Source: Pseudoxanthomonas sp.
Lineage (GTDB): Bacteria; Pseudomonadota; Gammaproteobacteria; Xanthomonadales; Xanthomonadaceae
Direction of reading: 5' to 3'
Length of the DNA: 64,000 nucleotides
Assembly (NCBI RefSeq): GCF_027498035.1
Contig: NZ_CP114978.1
Location: forward strand, 2,108,001-2,172,000
Below the pieces are notes generated by a model. It made no database searches. It worked only from the letters and a program-made list of their open reading frames with translations, and had not been told where the DNA came from. Shown here piece after piece: positions 49,224 to 57,508 of this stretch. The position numbers were made by a program, and so were the translations under genes. Every line of letters starts with the position of its first letter. The first letter of the stretch is position 1.

Positions 49224-50465
49224 ATGGAAATCCGCCCAATCCTGTCCACCCTTCGCCGCCACAAGACCGCTGCTGCGCTGATCGTGGTGGAGATCGCGCT
49301 GGCCTGCGCGATCATCTGCAACGCGCTGTTCATCGTGTCCCAGCGCTGGGAAAGCCTGCAGGCCACCAGCGGTATCGACGAACACGAGCTGGTCACCATC
49401 TCGCTCAGTGGCGTGGGCAAGCAGGCCAATCCCGATGCCCTCACCCAGGAAGACCTGGCCGCGCTGCGTGCTGTGCCGGGCGTGGACAGCGTCGCGGTGG
49501 TCAACCAGCTTCCATTCCGGCGCGGCTCCAACAACAGCTCGCTGGCGGTCAAGCCCGACCAGGAGATCCCGACCCTGAGTGCGGCCATGTACACCGGCGA
49601 CGAAGGCACGGTGCGCACGCTGGGTCTCACCCTGGTGGCCGGCCGCGATTTTCAGGCAGACGAATATCTCAATTGGGGCGACCTGATGACCCAGCTGGGC
49701 AGCAGCAACGGCATCCCGTCGCGCACCCTGCCGCTGATCGTCAGCCGCGAGGCCGCGGAGAAGTTGTTCCCCGGGCAGCCTGCTGTGGGCAGGCAGGTGT
49801 ACATGGCCAACATCCCGCTGATGATCGTCGGCGTGGCCGAACGGCTGCGCCGCCCCAACGCCAACGGCGGTGACGGCAACACCAGTTACTCGATGCTCAT
49901 GCCGCTGCGCCAGGCCTACAACAGTGGCGGTATATATGTGTTGCGCGTGCAGGATCGTGCCCAGCGCGCGCGGGTCCTGCACGATGCGGTGGAGGCGTTG
50001 AACCGGGTCAACAACAGTCGGCTGGTCATGGACCAGAAGACCTTCGACGAACGCCGCGCCGATTACTTCAGCGACGACCGCGACATGATGGGCCTGCTCA
50101 TCACCCTGTGCCTGGCGCTGCTGCTGGTGACCGCGCTGGGCATCATCGGCCTGGCCAGTTTCTGGGTGGCCCAGCGCACCCGCCAGATCGGCGTGCGACG
50201 AGCACTGGGCGCGACCAAGGGCCAGATCCTGCGCTATTTCCAGACCGAGAATTTCCTGCTGGTCACCCTGGGCATCGTGCTGGGCATGCTGCTGGCCTTC
50301 GGATTGAACCAGCTGCTGATGCAGCACTACCAGTTGCCACGCCTGCCGCTGGCCTACCTGCCCATCGGCGCGGCGGTGCTGTGGCTGCTGGGCCAGGCCT
50401 CGGTGCTGTGGCCGGCACGTCGCGCCGCGGCGGTGCCGCCGGCCATCGCCACGCGCAGCGCCTGA
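49224..50465 (+). CDS. FtsX/MacB-type permease B3
   Basis: 413 residues, start MEIRPILSTLRRHKTAAALIVVEIAL. The coupling segment is GLASFWVAQRTRQIGVRRALGATK, followed by ILRYFQTENFLLVT. Its ending (LWPARRAAAVPPAIATRSA) is nearly the same as B4, so B3 and B4 are sister copies, as A3 and A4 are. Separation from A3 by a repeat fragment may weaken translational coupling, but AGAGAGACACC still offers a ribosome-binding site. Confidence 0.9.
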   Translation: MEIRPILSTLRRHKTAAALIVVEIALACAIICNALFIVSQRWESLQATSGIDEHELVTISLSGVGKQANPDALTQEDLAALRAVPGVDSVAVVNQLPFRRGSNNSSLAVKPDQEIPTLSAAMYTGDEGTVRTLGLTLVAGRDFQADEYLNWGDLMTQLGSSNGIPSRTLPLIVSREAAEKLFPGQPAVGRQVYMANIPLMIVGVAERLRRPNANGGDGNTSYSMLMPLRQAYNSGGIYVLRVQDRAQRARVLHDAVEALNRVNNSRLVMDQKTFDERRADYFSDDRDMMGLLITLCLALLLVTALGIIGLASFWVAQRTRQIGVRRALGATKGQILRYFQTENFLLVTLGIVLGMLLAFGLNQLLMQHYQLPRLPLAYLPIGAAVLWLLGQASVLWPARRAAAVPPAIATRSA

Positions 50466-50490
50466 CGCATTCGATCCCCCGGAGCCGACC

Positions 50491-51804
50491 ATGCTTGCCT
50501 ACTACTTCAACCTGGCCGTGCGCAGCTTCAAGCGCAACAAGGTGCTGACCGCGCTGATGGTGCTGGCCGTGGCGCTGGGCATCGGCGCCTCGATGACCAC
50601 GCTGACGGTCTTCCATGTGCTGTCGGGCGACCCGATCCCGGCCAAGAGCGACAAGCTGTTCTACGTGCAGCTGGATCCGTTCCCGATGGCCGGCTACAAG
50701 CCAGGCAGCGATCCGGCCGACCAGATGACCCGCCGCGATGCGGAGAACCTGCTGCGCGATGCGCGCGGCGACCGCCAGGCGATGATGTCGGCCGGCAGCG
50801 TGGCGATCGAACCGGATACACGGGGACTGACGCCCTTCCTGTTGCAGGCGCGCTTTACCTCTTCGGATTTTTTCCCGATGTTCCAGGTGCCGTTCGTCCA
50901 CGGGCAAGCCTGGAGCAAGGCCGAGGATGGAGAACGTGCGCGCGTGGCGGTGATCAGCACCGCGCTGAGCGAGAAGCTCTTTGGCAAGGCCGATCCGGTG
51001 GGTCGCACATTGCAGCTCAGCAAGACGGCCTTCCGCGTGGTGGGCGTGATGGGCGACTTCAATCCCAATCCGCGCTTCTATGACCTGACCAACGGGCGCT
51101 ACAGCGGCGAGGAAGAGGACGTCTTCATTCCGTTTTCGACATCGCGCGAACTGCGTCTTGGGCAGAGCGGCAACATGAACTGCTGGGGAGGCGACGACAA
51201 GGATCCGGAAGGCAGCCTGTCGCTCAACGCCGGCTGCGCGTGGATCCAGTACTGGGTCGAGCTGGGCACGGCGTCCAAGGCCGACGATTACCGCCGCTAC
51301 CTGATCAATTATTCGGATCAGCAGCGCGCGGCCGGCCGCTTCCAGCGCCCGACCAATGTGCGCCTGAGCAACGTGATGACCTGGCTGGACTTCAACCAGG
51401 TGGTTCCCAGTGACGTGCGCCTGCAGGCGTGGCTGGCGCTGGGCTTTTTAGGTGTGTGCCTGCTCAACACCGTGGGCCTGCTGCTGGCCAAGTTCCTGCG
51501 GCGCGGCGGCGAGATCGGCGTGCGTCGCGCGCTGGGCGCCTCGCGCGCGGACATCTTCACCCAGTGCCTGGTGGAAGCGGGCACCGTCGGTCTGGCCGGC
51601 GGGGTGCTCGGGCTCGGCCTGGCCCTGCTCGGCCTGTGGGCCGTGCGCCAACAGCCCACCGACTACGCCGCGCTGGCGCATCTGGATGCACCGATGCTGC
51701 TTGGCACCTTCGTGCTGGCCATCGTCAGCAGCCTGGTCGCTGGCCTGGTGCCGGCGTGGCGCGCCATGCAGGTCACGCCTGCGATCCAGCTCAAGTCGCA
51801 GTAA
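50491..51804 (+). CDS. FtsX/MacB-type permease A4
   Basis: 437 residues, start MLAYYFNLAVRSFKRNKVL, 25 bases after B3. The type-A cysteine pair is present (MNCWGGDDKDPEG...NAGC). The coupling segment is LLAKFLRRGGEIGVRRALGASRAD. DNA around 50546-50625 is nearly the same as around 47882-47961 in A3, so recombination between the copies is possible and could delete or create pairs. Confidence 0.9.
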   Translation: MLAYYFNLAVRSFKRNKVLTALMVLAVALGIGASMTTLTVFHVLSGDPIPAKSDKLFYVQLDPFPMAGYKPGSDPADQMTRRDAENLLRDARGDRQAMMSAGSVAIEPDTRGLTPFLLQARFTSSDFFPMFQVPFVHGQAWSKAEDGERARVAVISTALSEKLFGKADPVGRTLQLSKTAFRVVGVMGDFNPNPRFYDLTNGRYSGEEEDVFIPFSTSRELRLGQSGNMNCWGGDDKDPEGSLSLNAGCAWIQYWVELGTASKADDYRRYLINYSDQQRAAGRFQRPTNVRLSNVMTWLDFNQVVPSDVRLQAWLALGFLGVCLLNTVGLLLAKFLRRGGEIGVRRALGASRADIFTQCLVEAGTVGLAGGVLGLGLALLGLWAVRQQPTDYAALAHLDAPMLLGTFVLAIVSSLVAGLVPAWRAMQVTPAIQLKSQ

Positions 51805-51814
51805 GGAGACGCCC

Positions 51815-53029
51815 ATGGAACTTCGCCCCATCTTCTCCACGTTGCTGCGCCACAAGACCGCGGCATTGCTGATCGTGCTGGAAATCGCGCTCAGCTGCGC
51901 CATCGTCTGCAATGCGCTGTTCCTGATCGGCAATCGTCTCTCGCACATGCAGCGTCCCAGCGGCATGGACGAGGCGCACCTGATCGTGCTGCGCACCAAT
52001 GGCATCACCCGGGACGCCGATGCGGCGGCCGTGACCCAGGCCGACCTGGGCGCGCTGCGCGCCATCCCAGGCGTACGCGCTGCCACGACCATCACCCAGG
52101 TGCCGTTCGGCAACTCGATGTGGATGAGCGGGATCAAGCTGCGCGCCAACCAGGAAGACAGCACCCTGGTCACCACCAACTACCTGGTGGGCGAAGACGG
52201 CCTCAAGACCCTCGGCCTGCGCCTGGTGGAAGGGCGCGACTTCGCCGCGTCCGAATACCAGCCCACCGATGCGGACAGTTTCCCCACGGTCATCCTCTCC
52301 CGCGCACTGGCGCAGCGCCTGTTTCCCGATGGCAGCGCGGTCGGCAAGGCGATCTACGTGTTCGGTGACCAGCCGCACCGGGTGATCGGCCTGGTCGAAC
52401 ACCTCGCCCGCCCGCGCGACACCGGTGGCCCGGCCGACTACGACCTGTCGATGGTGTTCCCGCAGCACACCAGCTACACGGATGGCGCGATGTATGCGGT
52501 CAATGTCGATGACCCCGCACGCCGCGAGGCAGTGCTTGAGCAGGCGAAGCAATCGCTGGCCGCGCACGGCCCCACCCGCATCATCAGCAAGGGCGGCACC
52601 GGCACGCTGGAGGATTTCCGCAGCAAGTACTACCGAAACGACCGCGCCATGGCCTGGATGCTGGTCTCGGTCAGCGTCGCGCTGCTGGTGGTGACCGCGC
52701 TGGGCATCATCGGCCTGGCCAGTTTCTGGGTGGCCCAGCGCACACGCCAGATCGGCGTACGTCGCGCACTCGGCGCCACGCGCGGGCAGATCCTGCGCTA
52801 CTTCCAGACCGAGAACTTCCTGCTGGCCACGGTCGGCATCGTGCTGGGCATGGTCCTGGCCTATGCCATCAACCAGCTGCTGATGAGCAGGTACGAACTG
52901 CCGCGCCTGCCGCTGATGTACCTGCCCGTGGGCGCGGTGCTGCTGTGGGTACTCGGCCAGTTCGCGGTGTTCTGGCCTGCCCGTCGCGCCGCGGCGGTGC
53001 CTCCGGCCATCGCCACGCGCGCGGCATGA
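51815..53029 (+). CDS. FtsX/MacB-type permease B4
   Basis: 404 residues from the ATG at 51815 (MELRPIFSTLLRHKTAALLI), 10 bases after A4 with AAGGAGAC ahead. The coupling segment is GLASFWVAQRTRQIGVRRALGATR, then GQILRYFQTENFLLAT. The end FWPARRAAAVPPAIATRAA matches B3. The periplasmic domain is less conserved between B3 and B4 than the membrane part. Confidence 0.9.
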   Translation: MELRPIFSTLLRHKTAALLIVLEIALSCAIVCNALFLIGNRLSHMQRPSGMDEAHLIVLRTNGITRDADAAAVTQADLGALRAIPGVRAATTITQVPFGNSMWMSGIKLRANQEDSTLVTTNYLVGEDGLKTLGLRLVEGRDFAASEYQPTDADSFPTVILSRALAQRLFPDGSAVGKAIYVFGDQPHRVIGLVEHLARPRDTGGPADYDLSMVFPQHTSYTDGAMYAVNVDDPARREAVLEQAKQSLAAHGPTRIISKGGTGTLEDFRSKYYRNDRAMAWMLVSVSVALLVVTALGIIGLASFWVAQRTRQIGVRRALGATRGQILRYFQTENFLLATVGIVLGMVLAYAINQLLMSRYELPRLPLMYLPVGAVLLWVLGQFAVFWPARRAAAVPPAIATRAA

Positions 53030-53063
53030 CCTCCATGACGGTCCGCTTGCAAAGGAACGAACC

Positions 53064-54383
53064 TTGATCGGCTACTACTTCCGCCTGGCCCTGCGCAGCC
53101 TGCGCCGCACGCCAGTGATGACCGCGCTGATGATCACGGCCATCGGCCTGGGGATCGGCGCCAGCATGACCATGCTGACGGTGCTGCATGTCATGACCCA
53201 GGATCCGATCCCGGAGAAGAGCGGTGTGCTGTTCTATCCGCGCATCGATCCGTTGCCACTGAAGTATCCGGCTGATAACAGACACGGCGATCCGGCAGAC
53301 AACCTGACCTGGCCCGATGCCATGGCACTCATGCAGCACGGCAAGGTGACGCAGCAGGCGGCTATGGCAAGCGGCGGACTGCTGGTATGGCCAGCGGACA
53401 AAGCCGGACGCCCCTCCCAGCATGGTGGGCACTACGCCACCACAGGGTTCTTCACCCTGTTCAAGGTTCCGCTCGAACACGGCCAAGGCTGGACGAAGCA
53501 GGACGACACTGACCACGCGCGCGTCGTGGTCCTAGGCCACGATCTGACGGTAAAGCTGTTTGGGAACACCGATGCCGTTGGCCGCAACGTACGCCTCAAG
53601 GACACCCTGTTCCGCATTGTCGGCGTCGCGGCGCCCTGGTCGCCACAGCCAGCGTTCTATAACGACCTTAGCGGTGGCGAGAGCTCATTCGGCGAAAGCG
53701 ATGACTTCTTCATCCCACTGACAACGGCTCTGGAGCTGAAGTACGACATCTGGGGACATGTTTCGGGCTGGGGCAGGAACCAGGCCGAGGACATGTACCA
53801 CGATCCGTCCACCAGCTGGCTCCAGCTATGGGTCCAATTGGACACCCCACAGCAGGTGGCCGACTACACGCGCTTTCTCAAGGATTACGCGGCAGAGCAG
53901 CACGCAAGCGGCCGTTTCGAGCGTGCCCCGGAGACTGCACGCCTGTATCCGCTGATGGATTGGCTGGCCTATAAGAAACTGGTGCCGTCGGAGGTCAAGC
54001 TGCAGCTGTGGCTGGCGCTGGGCTTCCTGCTGGTCTGCCTGGTCAACATCGTCGCGTTGTTGCTGGCCAAGTTCCTGCGTCGTGGCGGCGAGATCGGCGT
54101 GCGCCGCGCACTGGGCGCCCGCGCACGCGATGTGCTGCTGCAACTGGGCACCGAGGCGGCCCTGATCGGCATCACCGGGGGCCTGCTCGGCGTCGCGCTG
54201 GCGCAACTGGGCCTGTGGAGCGTGCGCCAGCGACCGGATGGCTATGCGCGCATCGCGCAAATGGATGCATCGATGCTGCTGTCCACCGTCGCGCTGGCGG
54301 TCCTGGCCACGCTGCTGGCAGGGCTGGTCCCGGCCTGGCGGGCAAGCCGGATCTCGCCGGCCCTGCAGATCAAGGGAGTCTGA
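53064..54383 (+). CDS. FtsX/MacB-type permease A5, divergent member
   Basis: 439 residues with a TTG start (IGYYFRLALRSLRRTPVM), preceded by AAAGGAACG. The membrane and coupling parts are standard (LLAKFLRRGGEIGVRRALGARARD). The cysteine pair found in A1-A4 is missing: the matching region reads HVSGWGRNQAEDMYHDPSTS. The DNA of the periplasmic part looks less GC-rich than the other copies by eye. A5 may have a different ligand or a separate origin. Confidence 0.88.
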   Translation: MIGYYFRLALRSLRRTPVMTALMITAIGLGIGASMTMLTVLHVMTQDPIPEKSGVLFYPRIDPLPLKYPADNRHGDPADNLTWPDAMALMQHGKVTQQAAMASGGLLVWPADKAGRPSQHGGHYATTGFFTLFKVPLEHGQGWTKQDDTDHARVVVLGHDLTVKLFGNTDAVGRNVRLKDTLFRIVGVAAPWSPQPAFYNDLSGGESSFGESDDFFIPLTTALELKYDIWGHVSGWGRNQAEDMYHDPSTSWLQLWVQLDTPQQVADYTRFLKDYAAEQHASGRFERAPETARLYPLMDWLAYKKLVPSEVKLQLWLALGFLLVCLVNIVALLLAKFLRRGGEIGVRRALGARARDVLLQLGTEAALIGITGGLLGVALAQLGLWSVRQRPDGYARIAQMDASMLLSTVALAVLATLLAGLVPAWRASRISPALQIKGV

Positions 54384-54385
54384 GC

Positions 54386-55630
54386 ATGACGCTGCCCTTC
54401 AAACCCATCCTGTCCGCGCTGCGCCATCACCGCCCGACCGCGCTCCTGCTAGTGCTACAGGTCGCCCTGACATGCGCGATTGTGATCAATTCCGGTTTCC
54501 TGCTGGTGGGCCGCATCGAGCGCATCACTGCACCCTCCGGACTGCCGGAGGATCGCCTTGCGCTGATCACAGTCCGCGGCCTTGACGAATCAGCCAATGC
54601 ACTGGCTCAGCAACAGACCGACCTAGCCGCACTACGCGCCATCGATGGCATCCAAGCCGTCGCCGCAGTCAACGGCGGCAGTCTACCGTTCTCGCGCAGC
54701 AGCCACGGCACGGGCGCCTGCAGCTCCCAGGCAGACTTCGACCGCGCCGTGGCGGCACGCGGTACCGAAGGCATCAATGGCTGCATTTCCATGCCGACGT
54801 ATGGCGGCTCGTCCGATCTGTTCGCCGCGCTCGGCCTGCATCTAGTGGCAGGACGCGACTTCACCGATGCCGAGCGGACAGCACAGAAAGCAGGCGCGCC
54901 GGTGATCGTCACCCGCACCATGGGGCAGCGGCTCTGGCCCGGAGAGAGTCCGGTCGGCAAGCTGCTGTACGGGTTCAGCGGCCCCATTCCAGTCGTCGGC
55001 ATGACCGATGACGTGCTGGCCCCGGAGCCCGCTGGCGATGCCCAGGATCATGTCCTGATGTTCGTCTCCCAGAACAGCGCGAACATCTCTGCAACCTACG
55101 TATTGAACAGCGCACCCAGCGACCGCAAGCGGATACTGCATGCCGCCGCCGAGGCGCTGTCCAAGGCTGGTCCCGTGCGCCTGATCTCGGAAGCTGACCA
55201 ACTTACGTTCGCAGAAATGCGTCACACCTACTTCAGGCGCGACACCACCATGCTCGGCCTGCTCATCGCTTCATCACTGGCGCTGCTGTTCGTCACTGCG
55301 CTCGGCATTGGCGGGCTGGCCAATTTTTGGGTCGGCCAGCGCACGCGGCAGATCGGGATCCGCCGTGCGGTGGGTGCCACGCGGCGCGACATCCTGCGGC
55401 ATTTCCAGGCCGAGAATTTCATCATCGTCGGTGCCGGCGTGGTGCTGGGCATGATCCTGGCCTATGGCCTGAACCAGTTGCTGATGCGCCAGTACGAACT
55501 GGACCGCCTGCCGCTGGTCTACCTCCCGATCGGCGCACTGCTGCTGTGGGTGCTGGGCCAGGCTGCGGTGCTGGCGCCGGCACTGCGGGCCGCCCGCGTA
55601 CCGCCGGCCATCGCCACGCGGGCCGGCTGA
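54386..55630 (+). CDS. FtsX/MacB-type permease B5, divergent member
   Basis: 414 residues, start MTLPFKPILSALRHHRPTAL, 2 bases after A5. The coupling segment GLANFWVGQRTRQIGIRRAVGATRRD differs a little from the other B copies. The periplasmic domain carries two cysteines of its own (GACSSQADFD and INGCISMP), while its partner A5 lacks the usual pair. The C-terminal end is PPAIATRAG. With A5 it forms the last pair before the regulatory genes. Confidence 0.88.
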   Translation: MTLPFKPILSALRHHRPTALLLVLQVALTCAIVINSGFLLVGRIERITAPSGLPEDRLALITVRGLDESANALAQQQTDLAALRAIDGIQAVAAVNGGSLPFSRSSHGTGACSSQADFDRAVAARGTEGINGCISMPTYGGSSDLFAALGLHLVAGRDFTDAERTAQKAGAPVIVTRTMGQRLWPGESPVGKLLYGFSGPIPVVGMTDDVLAPEPAGDAQDHVLMFVSQNSANISATYVLNSAPSDRKRILHAAAEALSKAGPVRLISEADQLTFAEMRHTYFRRDTTMLGLLIASSLALLFVTALGIGGLANFWVGQRTRQIGIRRAVGATRRDILRHFQAENFIIVGAGVVLGMILAYGLNQLLMRQYELDRLPLVYLPIGALLLWVLGQAAVLAPALRAARVPPAIATRAG

Positions 55631-55763
55631 CGTGGCTGCACTCGAGACGCTGCCGGCGCGTTGGCCTGGTTCCGACGCGACAGCGTCGCGAGGGCAATGG
55701 CGCCGGGCTGCGGCGTGGCCGCTATCCTGTGCGCGGTCTTCCGCTTTGCCCAGGTTCGCCGCC

Positions 55764-56141
55764 ATGTCCTTCCGCCTGACACTTCGCCCCCTCACGCTGC
55801 TGCTTGCCCTTGCCTGCGCATTGCCGGTGCTGGCCCAGCAGGCCACGCCGGCGCCCGATGGTGTGCTGGTGTCCGAAGACACCCTGGATGGTTATGCCGG
55901 CCGCTATGCCACCGCCACCGGTATTGCGTTGAAGGTCTGGCGCGATGGCGCCGTGCTCAAGCTGCAGCCTGAAGGCGGCGCGCCCGTAACACTGGTGGCC
56001 GATTCGGAAACCACCTTCCACGCCAGCGGCATGGACGCGCACGTGGAATTCGTATTCGACGCATCGGACCGCATCAGCCACCTGTTCCTGACCCAGGGCG
56101 GGACCACGGTCAAGGCGATCCACCAGGCGAACCAGCCGTAA
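55764..56141 (+). CDS. Small secreted protein (DUF3471-like fold)
   Basis: 125 residues. A signal peptide (LTLLLALACALPVLAQ) precedes a short beta-rich domain beginning LDGYAGRYATATGIALKVW and ending LTQGGTTVKAIH. The G-x-Y repeat with alternating beta strands resembles DUF3471 modules that follow some beta-lactamase-like proteins. The ATG at 55764 starts the signal peptide; upstream in-frame codons look non-coding. It lies between the last permease and the response regulator, so a periplasmic accessory or signal role is possible. Confidence 0.75.
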   Translation: MSFRLTLRPLTLLLALACALPVLAQQATPAPDGVLVSEDTLDGYAGRYATATGIALKVWRDGAVLKLQPEGGAPVTLVADSETTFHASGMDAHVEFVFDASDRISHLFLTQGGTTVKAIHQANQP

Positions 56142-56160
56142 CGCGCATCATCGAGTCCAC

Positions 56161-57498
56161 ATGCCTACCCTGCTGATCATCGACGACAACCCCGCGGTCG
56201 CCACGGCGCTGAACATCCTGTTCTCGCTGCACGACATCGACACCCTGCACGCCGCCGACCCCGCGACGGGACTGGCGATGCTGGACCGCGGCGGCATCGA
56301 CCTGGTGATCCAGGACATGAACTTCTCCGCCGATACCACCAGCGGTGAGGAAGGCCAGGCGCTGTTCGCACAGATCCGCGCGCGCCACCCGGACCTGCCG
56401 GTGGTGCTGCTGACCGCCTGGACGCACCTGGAAGCGGCGGTGGAACTGGTCAAGGCCGGCGCCGCCGACTACCTGGGCAAGCCCTGGGACGACCGCCGCC
56501 TGCTGGCCACGGTCAACACGCTGCTGGAACTGTCCGAAGCACGTGCCGAGCTGGACCGCCGCCGCGCGCGTGACCGCCTGCAACGCACCCAGCTGGAAGC
56601 CAAGTACGACCTGCGCGGCGTGGTCTTCGCCGATGCCGCCAGCGAACGCGTGCTGGCATTGGCCTGCCAGGTCGCGCGTTCGGACCTGCCGGTGCTGATC
56701 ACCGGCCCCAACGGCGCGGGCAAGGAAAAGATCGCCGAGATCGTGCAGGCCAATTCGTCGGTGCGGCATGGCGCCTTCGTCACGCTCAACTGCGGCGCAC
56801 TGCCGAGCGAACTGATCGAGGCCGAGCTGTTCGGTGCCGATGCCGGCGCCTACACCGGTGCCAACAAGGCGCGCGAAGGCAAATTCGAAGCGGCCGATGG
56901 CGGCACATTGTTCCTGGACGAAGTCGGCAACCTGCCGCTGGCCGGGCAGATGAAGCTGTTGCGCGTGCTGGAAACCGGCAGGTTCGAGCGGCTCGGCTCC
57001 AACCGCGAGCGCAGCGTGCGCGTGCGCGTGATCAGCGCCACCAATGCCGACCTGCCGGCGATGATCCGCGACGGCAGCTTCCGCGAGGACCTGTACTACC
57101 GGCTCAACGCGATCGAGCTGGCACTGCCGCCACTGGCCGAACGGCCCGGCGACATCCTGCCGCTGGCCGCGCACTTCGCCGACAAGCCCATCACCGAAAG
57201 TGCACGCAGCGCGCTGCTGCGCCACGGCTGGCCCGGCAACGTGCGCGAACTGCGCAACGTGATCCAGCGCGCCAGCCTGCTCAGCAGCGGCGCGCACATC
57301 GAAGCGCCCGACCTGCAGCTGCCCGTCAATGCGACCTACCTGCGTGCGCAGGCACCGGTGCAGGAACCGGACAAGGCGCAGATCGAATCGGCCCTGTCGC
57401 GCGCCGGCGGCGTGATCGCCCAAGCCGCGGCCGAACTCGGCCTGAGTCGCCAGGCACTGTACCGGCGCATGGATCGCCACGGGATCAAGCCGCAATGA
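56161..57498 (+). CDS. NtrC-family sigma-54-dependent response regulator
   Basis: 445 residues. The receiver domain has D8/D9, phospho-acceptor D52 (VIQDMNF), T85 and K107. The AAA+ domain has Walker A GPNGAGKE (182-189), the sigma-54 contact loop GAYTGA (229-234; usual form GAFTGA) and Walker B TLFLDE (249-254). The sensor segment includes REDLYYRL. A Fis-type HTH ends the protein (AAELGLSRQALYRRMDRHG, about 423-441). It should activate RpoN promoters after phosphorylation by the kinase encoded 10 bases downstream. The sigma-54 promoter and palindromes before the adaptor gene are the obvious target. Confidence 0.93.
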   Translation: MPTLLIIDDNPAVATALNILFSLHDIDTLHAADPATGLAMLDRGGIDLVIQDMNFSADTTSGEEGQALFAQIRARHPDLPVVLLTAWTHLEAAVELVKAGAADYLGKPWDDRRLLATVNTLLELSEARAELDRRRARDRLQRTQLEAKYDLRGVVFADAASERVLALACQVARSDLPVLITGPNGAGKEKIAEIVQANSSVRHGAFVTLNCGALPSELIEAELFGADAGAYTGANKAREGKFEAADGGTLFLDEVGNLPLAGQMKLLRVLETGRFERLGSNRERSVRVRVISATNADLPAMIRDGSFREDLYYRLNAIELALPPLAERPGDILPLAAHFADKPITESARSALLRHGWPGNVRELRNVIQRASLLSSGAHIEAPDLQLPVNATYLRAQAPVQEPDKAQIESALSRAGGVIAQAAAELGLSRQALYRRMDRHGIKPQ

Positions 57499-57508
57499 GC
57501 CTGTCGCG

